35,331 nucleotides of DNA from positions 1 to 35,331 of the forward strand of contig WRLO01000031.1 of the NCBI GenBank assembly GCA_009777575.1. Reading direction: 5' to 3'. Each line of letters opens with the position of its first letter. Positions within the stretch are counted from its first letter, which is position 1. Of this stretch, positions 31,082 to 35,331 are shown one piece after another. The notes below the pieces were generated by a model, which did no database searches, had not been told where the DNA came from, and saw nothing but the letters and a program-made list of their open reading frames with translations. The translations under genes were made by a program, and so were the position numbers. This stretch comes from Candidatus Cloacimonadota bacterium. GTDB lineage: Bacteria; Cloacimonadota; Cloacimonadia; Cloacimonadales; WRIO01.

Positions 31082-31729
31082 ATGCTGGAATTGATGAACG
31101 TGCATAAGTCCTTTGGGGATGTTAGAGTTCTGAACGGAGTGAATCTTCGTTTACAGAAGGGGTGCGTCTATACGCTTAAAGGAGGTAATGGTTCAGGTAA
31201 AACAACTCTCATCAATATAATTTCAGGTTTTTTAAAACCTGACGAAGGAAATGTAAAATTCAAAGAAAACAAGATAAATAGCTTCTTGCCTTTTCGTGTA
31301 AATAAAATGGGTATTGGTAGAACATTTCAAGATTTACGGCTCGCTACCCAAATGACAGTTTATGAAAATATTTTGTTAGCTTTGGAGAAAAAATGGTTTT
31401 CCTATACTAATAAGGAACAAACAAAAAGAGTGGATGAGATTTTAGAAATTGTGTCCTTAGCAGAAAAACGGAACGAATTGGCAGGGGAAATATCTTATGG
31501 ACAACAAAAACTGCTGACTATAGGTTGCTGTATAGCCAACAATGCCAAACTGTTTCTGATCGATGAGCCAGTTGCTGGAATTGACAAAGATAATCAGATT
31601 AAGATTATTCAACTTATCAAACAACTGAAACAAGAAGGGAAGACTATTTTACAGATAGAACATAACCCTAATTATATTAAAGAAACGAGTGACTATATCT
31701 TACAAATGGAACAAGGACTTGTATGCTAA
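31082..31729 (+). CDS. LivG-like ABC transporter ATPase
   Basis: The protein has 215 residues from the ATG at 31082, chosen over an overlapping TTG because GGAGG lies 6 nt upstream. Walker A GGNGSGKTT, the LivG-type motif IGRTFQDLRLATQMTVYENILLA, signature ISYGQQKL, Walker B LFLIDEPVAGIDKD and the switch EHN are present. The family imports branched-chain amino acids or other small substrates, but the usual ligand-binding and permease genes are absent here. The protein is slightly short compared with the family's 230-260 residues. Its last codons overlap the start of a broken LivF-like gene, as in normal LivG-LivF pairs. Confidence 0.88.
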   Translation: MLELMNVHKSFGDVRVLNGVNLRLQKGCVYTLKGGNGSGKTTLINIISGFLKPDEGNVKFKENKINSFLPFRVNKMGIGRTFQDLRLATQMTVYENILLALEKKWFSYTNKEQTKRVDEILEIVSLAEKRNELAGEISYGQQKLLTIGCCIANNAKLFLIDEPVAGIDKDNQIKIIQLIKQLKQEGKTILQIEHNPNYIKETSDYILQMEQGLVC

Positions 31730-31812
31730 AAGCGGAACATATTACTACGGGTTATGGGAAAAAACAAGTTTTGACTGATGTATCATTTGAGGTAAAGCAA
31801 GGCTTAAGTTGA
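31723..31812 (+). pseudogene. 5' fragment of a LivF-like ABC ATPase
   Basis: An ATG at 31723 overlaps the LivG stop. The 29 residues (MLKAEHITTGYGKKQVLTDV, then SFEVKQG) match the opening of LivF-type ATPases exactly up to the point just before the Walker A region. The frame then reads LS and a TGA. The restriction-modification locus starts 18 bp later. The gene was evidently cut when foreign DNA joined here. Confidence 0.8.
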
Positions 31813-31830
31813 TGGATAAGGGATATAAAA

Positions 31831-32904
31831 ATGAATAAGTCTTTTACACAAACCAAGCTTGAGTTCGATACTAAATACAACACGGTATCAGAGTTTCTTA
31901 ACTTTTTACCAGAGCACCTAGTATATAACAAACAAAGTGTTATTCGAAAAGATAATGGGAAGAAAAATGAACAATATTATAAATGGCAGTTTTTTTATGC
32001 ACTAGTTTTTTCGGGCATGTATTCAAAAGATTATATCGGCACAGAGATATATTTCCCAAAAGGGAATAAAAGTTCTGCGCCAATAAAATTTGACGGAGCT
32101 ATTTTTGACGATATAGAATGGTTTGAGTATTACAAAGAATTCCATATAAACAAAAGTCAAAAAGCTCTTGATTGGCTTAGAAAGCATATCATTGCAGTAA
32201 TAGAAATAAAAAAAGAAAACAGCAAAGACATCGAAATTGTCTGGAATCAGCAATTAAAGCCTGCTCTAAAAGAATCCGAAAATGATTTTTGCCTTGCCAT
32301 TTTATATGACACAGAAAGATTATACCTTTTTAAAAAGCAAGAAGGAAAGTTTTTGCGATTAAATGAAGGATATAACACTAAAAGAGAAGAAAGCCAAACC
32401 AAGGATTTACAGCTCCATTTAACAGATTCTTACAGCACATTACCAACTTATGACCAATTATGTAAAAAGATTTATCACCCAAAAATAGACCGAAGTAAAA
32501 GGACTATTGATGATTTGGAGATAATCAGCGGTGTGTATAGTACACAGCTCACTGACGGCATTTCTGCTATTTTACGCACAATGGATAAAGTGAGCTTAAA
32601 AAACCAACGTGGTTACGAAATACTGATTCAGATTATAGCATTAAAAATCTTCGACGAAAAACGAAGTGCCAAGAAGATGAAAAACTATTTGGATTTCTAT
32701 AAATCTTATGAAGAAAAAGAAAAACTCGATTTATTATTTTTTGTTACAGCTAAAGAAAGAGACTATACAGATTTATCAGATGAAACAATACAAACGTTTA
32801 TTGAAAGGATTAAAACTCTTTACAATGAAGCATCTCAAGTTTATCAGTTTATATTAAACGAGATGACAGAGAGACTATTGTTTGGGAAAAAGAAGAACAT
32901 ATAA
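31831..32904 (+). CDS. Restriction-modification protein, N-terminal part: nuclease domain and start of N6-adenine methylase
   Basis: The 357-residue frame starts after AAGGGA. A PD-(D/E)xK nuclease-like pattern is seen at Asp88 (IKFDGAIF) and Glu125-x-Lys127 (AVIEIKKE), followed by Gln (NQQLKPAL), as in the N-terminal domain of type I R subunits and BcgI-like enzymes. The later part (residues ~200-350) is helical, like the N-terminal domain of type I M subunits. The frame ends at a TAA just where the methylase continues in the -1 frame (IKIIAEVVEQFQDYSF). It is therefore the first half of a broken ~720-residue gene, the break lying near an A5 run at 32887-32891. Confidence 0.75.
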   Translation: MNKSFTQTKLEFDTKYNTVSEFLNFLPEHLVYNKQSVIRKDNGKKNEQYYKWQFFYALVFSGMYSKDYIGTEIYFPKGNKSSAPIKFDGAIFDDIEWFEYYKEFHINKSQKALDWLRKHIIAVIEIKKENSKDIEIVWNQQLKPALKESENDFCLAILYDTERLYLFKKQEGKFLRLNEGYNTKREESQTKDLQLHLTDSYSTLPTYDQLCKKIYHPKIDRSKRTIDDLEIISGVYSTQLTDGISAILRTMDKVSLKNQRGYEILIQIIALKIFDEKRSAKKMKNYLDFYKSYEEKEKLDLLFFVTAKERDYTDLSDETIQTFIERIKTLYNEASQVYQFILNEMTERLLFGKKKNI

Positions 32905-34001
32905 AAATAATTGCAGAAGTTGTTGAACAGTTTCAAGATTATAGTTTTGTAAAATCACACAAAACAGATTTATACCAAATTGTGTTTCACAGATTTGCAA
33001 GCGAATTTTCAAAAGCAGAAAAAGGACAGTTTCTAACTCCAATTCCAATTATTGATTTTTTAGTGCAAATTGTTAATCCGAGAAGCTCTGAAAAAATAAT
33101 TGACCCTACATCAGGCATCGCCGATTTTCTATCAGTTTCTTATGTTAATTCAGACTCTAAATTAGATGACGGTAATATATATGGGTTAGACAACGATGAA
33201 CAAATGGTTATGCTAGCCCAACTTAATATGCTTTTGAATGGGGACGGAAACGCAAAACTACAATACAAACCAGATTTGGGGTCCATAATTTGGAAATTTG
33301 ACGATAGAGATGGTTTGGTAGAATTAAATTCAAAACTACATAAAAGTGGGAATTGGGATAATTGGAAAACTCAAACCAAACTAAAAAAATTTGATGTTGT
33401 ATTAACAAATCCCCCATTTGGAGAGGACAGAGCTTTTGAGCCGAAAGATTCTAAAGCAAAAGAATTGATTGAATGTTACGAATTGTGGGATTTGTACAGA
33501 AGAAACAAAATAGATTTAGGTGTGGTTTTTCTAGAAAATGCATACAGGATTTTGAAAGAAAATGGAAGAATGGGAATTGTGTTATCAAATTCAATTGCTT
33601 CTATAGACACTCATAAACAAGCAAGAAAATGGCTCATAGAAAAGATGCGGATTGTTGCTATTTTTGACCTGCCAGCAAATGTTTTTGGGGAAACTGGGGT
33701 AAATACTTCGATTATTGTTGCATACAAACCAAGTGAAAAAGAATTGCTTAAACTTAAAGAACAAAATTATCAGGTATTTTTCAAAGCTATTGACAAAATT
33801 GGCTACGAAGTAAAAACAAATAAGCGTGTAAAATTCTTCTCTCCTATTTACAAAAATAATTATGAAAATTTTGAAGCTGTCATAGACGAAGAAGGATGTG
33901 TTGCCATAGACGAAGATTTTACAAGTACAATACAAAACTTCAAAAACTGGTGTAAAGGGCAAGAAAACACACTTCAAGATTTATTCATAAAAAAGAAATA
34001 A
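32889..34001 (+). CDS. Restriction-modification protein, C-terminal part: N6-adenine DNA methylase
   Basis: The frame continues the upstream half after a -1 shift: KEEHIKIIAEVVEQFQDYSF, then KTDLYQIVFHRFASEFSKAEKGQFLTP. A GTG at 32982 is only the first start-like codon and has no clear Shine-Dalgarno. The SAM-binding region is IIDPTSGIADFL and the catalytic motif is NPPFGED, typical of gamma-type N6-adenine methylases (HsdM fold). VFLENAYRILKENGRMGIVLSNSI is the usual next motif. Unless a frameshift joins the halves in the cell, the nuclease and methylase are made separately or the C-terminal part is not made. Confidence 0.8.
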   Translation, partial: KEEHIKIIAEVVEQFQDYSFVKSHKTDLYQIVFHRFASEFSKAEKGQFLTPIPIIDFLVQIVNPRSSEKIIDPTSGIADFLSVSYVNSDSKLDDGNIYGLDNDEQMVMLAQLNMLLNGDGNAKLQYKPDLGSIIWKFDDRDGLVELNSKLHKSGNWDNWKTQTKLKKFDVVLTNPPFGEDRAFEPKDSKAKELIECYELWDLYRRNKIDLGVVFLENAYRILKENGRMGIVLSNSIASIDTHKQARKWLIEKMRIVAIFDLPANVFGETGVNTSIIVAYKPSEKELLKLKEQNYQVFFKAIDKIGYEVKTNKRVKFFSPIYKNNYENFEAVIDEEGCVAIDEDFTSTIQNFKNWCKGQENTLQDLFIKKK

Positions 34002-34003
34002 CA

Positions 34004-35331
34004 ATGAAAAGATGTTATATACGAATCCCTGAATCAATCTCAATAGATAGTATTGAGGAAAATGGATACACATTGTCCGCCTCACAATATGTGGACTTGA
34101 TTATGCCTAACAAAAACTATAAGCTTGTTGGTGATTTCTTGTCTCTTCCATTAAAAAGAAGTGATCTGGGCGTGGAGGTTGGCAGTCTTAATTATATCAG
34201 TAAATCACCGTTTTATTTTTTAAGAACCAAGGCATTTCAATCATATTCTTTTTTGCCAGAGATTACGCCCGAATCAGCATTGCCTATAATGCCGAATGTG
34301 TTTGTAAAACAGAATTTACAAGAGGGTGATTTGCTGATTTCGAAAGATAGCAACATTGGAGAAATTGTCATTTTAGAAAAAGATTATCCCAACTTTATGA
34401 CATCAGGTGCAATTTACAAATTACCTGTAAATAAACATAGATATTACTTACTTGCTTTCATAAAACATCGATTATTTAGAGAACAATTAGATTTTATGGT
34501 TCCTAAAGGTGCAACAATCAGACACGCAAAAACAATGTTTTTGGATTGTAAAATCCCAATTCCTAATAAAAATACAACGGAAACAATAAAATATGTTGAA
34601 ATGCTTACGCAAGCGATAGTAAACAAAGAAAAGATTATTAAGTTCAGACATAAAAATATCCTTAATGCTATCGATAATGAATTACGACAAAACCAAAAAG
34701 CAATAAATTTCAAATTTGACTTTCCTACAATAAATGAAATAGAAAATTCATCTCGTTTAGACACGGGGACTTACGCTGAGCAATTTAAGGAAATAGATTT
34801 TTTGATTAAAAATTATAGGGGTGGCTGTTTCTTTTTAGATAAAAATCATTTGAAAAGCGGAAACACACCTAACACAAGATTCATTGGAGACATTGATAAT
34901 TTGAAATATAGATGGATAACACCCACACATTGCTCTGACAACGGATTAATACTTATAGATGAAGGCATAAATTTGAAAGGAAATAATAACATTAATGAAA
35001 ATTGTCTGCTATTAGTTAATAGAGGACAAGGGATAGATTGTGGGAAGTCTATATTTTACAATTTTAATGATTATGGAAAAGGGCATCATAATCAGGGCAT
35101 GTATAAAGTATTTAATTATGAAAAAGAAAAACTTATTTTCATTTCATGTTTTTTAAATACGCAACTTATTAGAGAGTATTGTTCAAAACTTTCACTAGGT
35201 TCAAAAATGAAAGAGTTAAAAATGGGGCATTTTTTACAAATACCATTCCCAAATTTCTCAGAAGAAAAGCAAAAAGAAATAGTGAAATTATATCATAACG
35301 ATAATATCACATACCATCCGGAATATAGTAA
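34004..35331 (+). CDS. Type I-like specificity subunit with two target-recognition domains (partial)
   Basis: The ATG at 34004 comes two bases after the methylase stop. The frame is open to the right edge (442 codons). Two recognition-like halves are visible. The first reaches LDFMVPKGATIRHAKTMFLDCKIPIP (~residues 155-195). A helical spacer follows with KIIKFRHKNILNAIDNELR (~220-235). The second half ends GSKMKELKMGHFLQIPFPNFSEEKQKEIVKLY (~400-430). These are HsdS marks. With a nuclease-methylase partner and no separate R gene seen, it recalls BcgI-like type IIB systems, in which one S protein serves a fused R-M protein. Confidence 0.8.
   Translation, partial: MKRCYIRIPESISIDSIEENGYTLSASQYVDLIMPNKNYKLVGDFLSLPLKRSDLGVEVGSLNYISKSPFYFLRTKAFQSYSFLPEITPESALPIMPNVFVKQNLQEGDLLISKDSNIGEIVILEKDYPNFMTSGAIYKLPVNKHRYYLLAFIKHRLFREQLDFMVPKGATIRHAKTMFLDCKIPIPNKNTTETIKYVEMLTQAIVNKEKIIKFRHKNILNAIDNELRQNQKAINFKFDFPTINEIENSSRLDTGTYAEQFKEIDFLIKNYRGGCFFLDKNHLKSGNTPNTRFIGDIDNLKYRWITPTHCSDNGLILIDEGINLKGNNNINENCLLLVNRGQGIDCGKSIFYNFNDYGKGHHNQGMYKVFNYEKEKLIFISCFLNTQLIREYCSKLSLGSKMKELKMGHFLQIPFPNFSEEKQKEIVKLYHNDNITYHPEYS

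Overview
This is a 35.3 kb AT-rich bacterial segment, most likely from a didermic member of the FCB superphylum. The best lineage guess is Candidatus Cloacimonadota or a close relative. This rests on a secreted protein with a C-terminal FlgD-like/T9SS type A sorting domain (NYPNPFNPETNI...YDVYNIRGQ-type motif near 30240-30500), a giant secreted repeat protein, an MCE (Mla-type) outer-membrane lipid transport operon, and a very high density of short palindromic intergenic repeats. The lineage is inference; no rRNA is present.

Layout. (1) Positions 1-7480 read on the minus strand as a loose operon-like train. From a promoter near 7477 it holds a decayed VOC (PhnB-like) gene, a DUF3667 membrane protein, a second broken VOC remnant, a 31-residue ORF, an ORF6N/PLD-like protein overlapping a SAM methyltransferase, a second DUF3667 paralogue, a large ECF-type sigma factor with a 400-residue extension, and a serine beta-lactamase-fold lipoprotein coupled to it by ATGA and running off the left edge. 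Palindromic repeats have entered this train repeatedly and changed gene ends. (2) Positions 7703-18880, minus, encode one 3725-residue exported protein built from nine ~270-residue beta-helix-like modules interleaved with fibronectin-III-like domains. (3) Positions 18881-19849 are repeat-rich intergenic DNA with tandem duplications. (4) Positions 19850-26333, plus: a response-regulator/histidine-kinase hybrid, then a compact MCE operon: MlaD-like protein, a PqiC-like lipoprotein fused to a predicted outer-membrane barrel, a STAS-MlaE permease and an MlaF ATPase. (5) Positions 26337-27268, minus: tRNA-Leu(CAG) and an EcfT-like protein. (6) Positions 27269-31078: a T9SS cargo gene flanked by ~150 bp direct repeats, a five-copy 80 bp tandem array and a 7 bp AT-rich array. 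(7) Positions 31082-35331, plus: a LivG-like ABC ATPase whose partner LivF-like gene is cut after 29 codons, followed directly by a restriction-modification locus. That locus has a nuclease-methylase polypeptide broken by a -1 frameshift and a two-domain specificity subunit running off the right edge.

How it fits together. The MCE operon appears to encode an inner-membrane ATPase/permease, a periplasmic MCE protein and a possible single-polypeptide outer-membrane end, so one transcript could specify a trans-envelope lipid path. The sigma factor, DUF3667 and lipoprotein genes look like a small envelope-related regulatory unit. The most unusual general feature is how palindromic repeats have been absorbed into coding sequence: one supplies a stop codon, one lengthens a signal peptide in frame, and two 27 bp palindrome-containing tandem repeats lie in frame inside genes. 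All functional statements are from reading motifs by eye; no database search was run.
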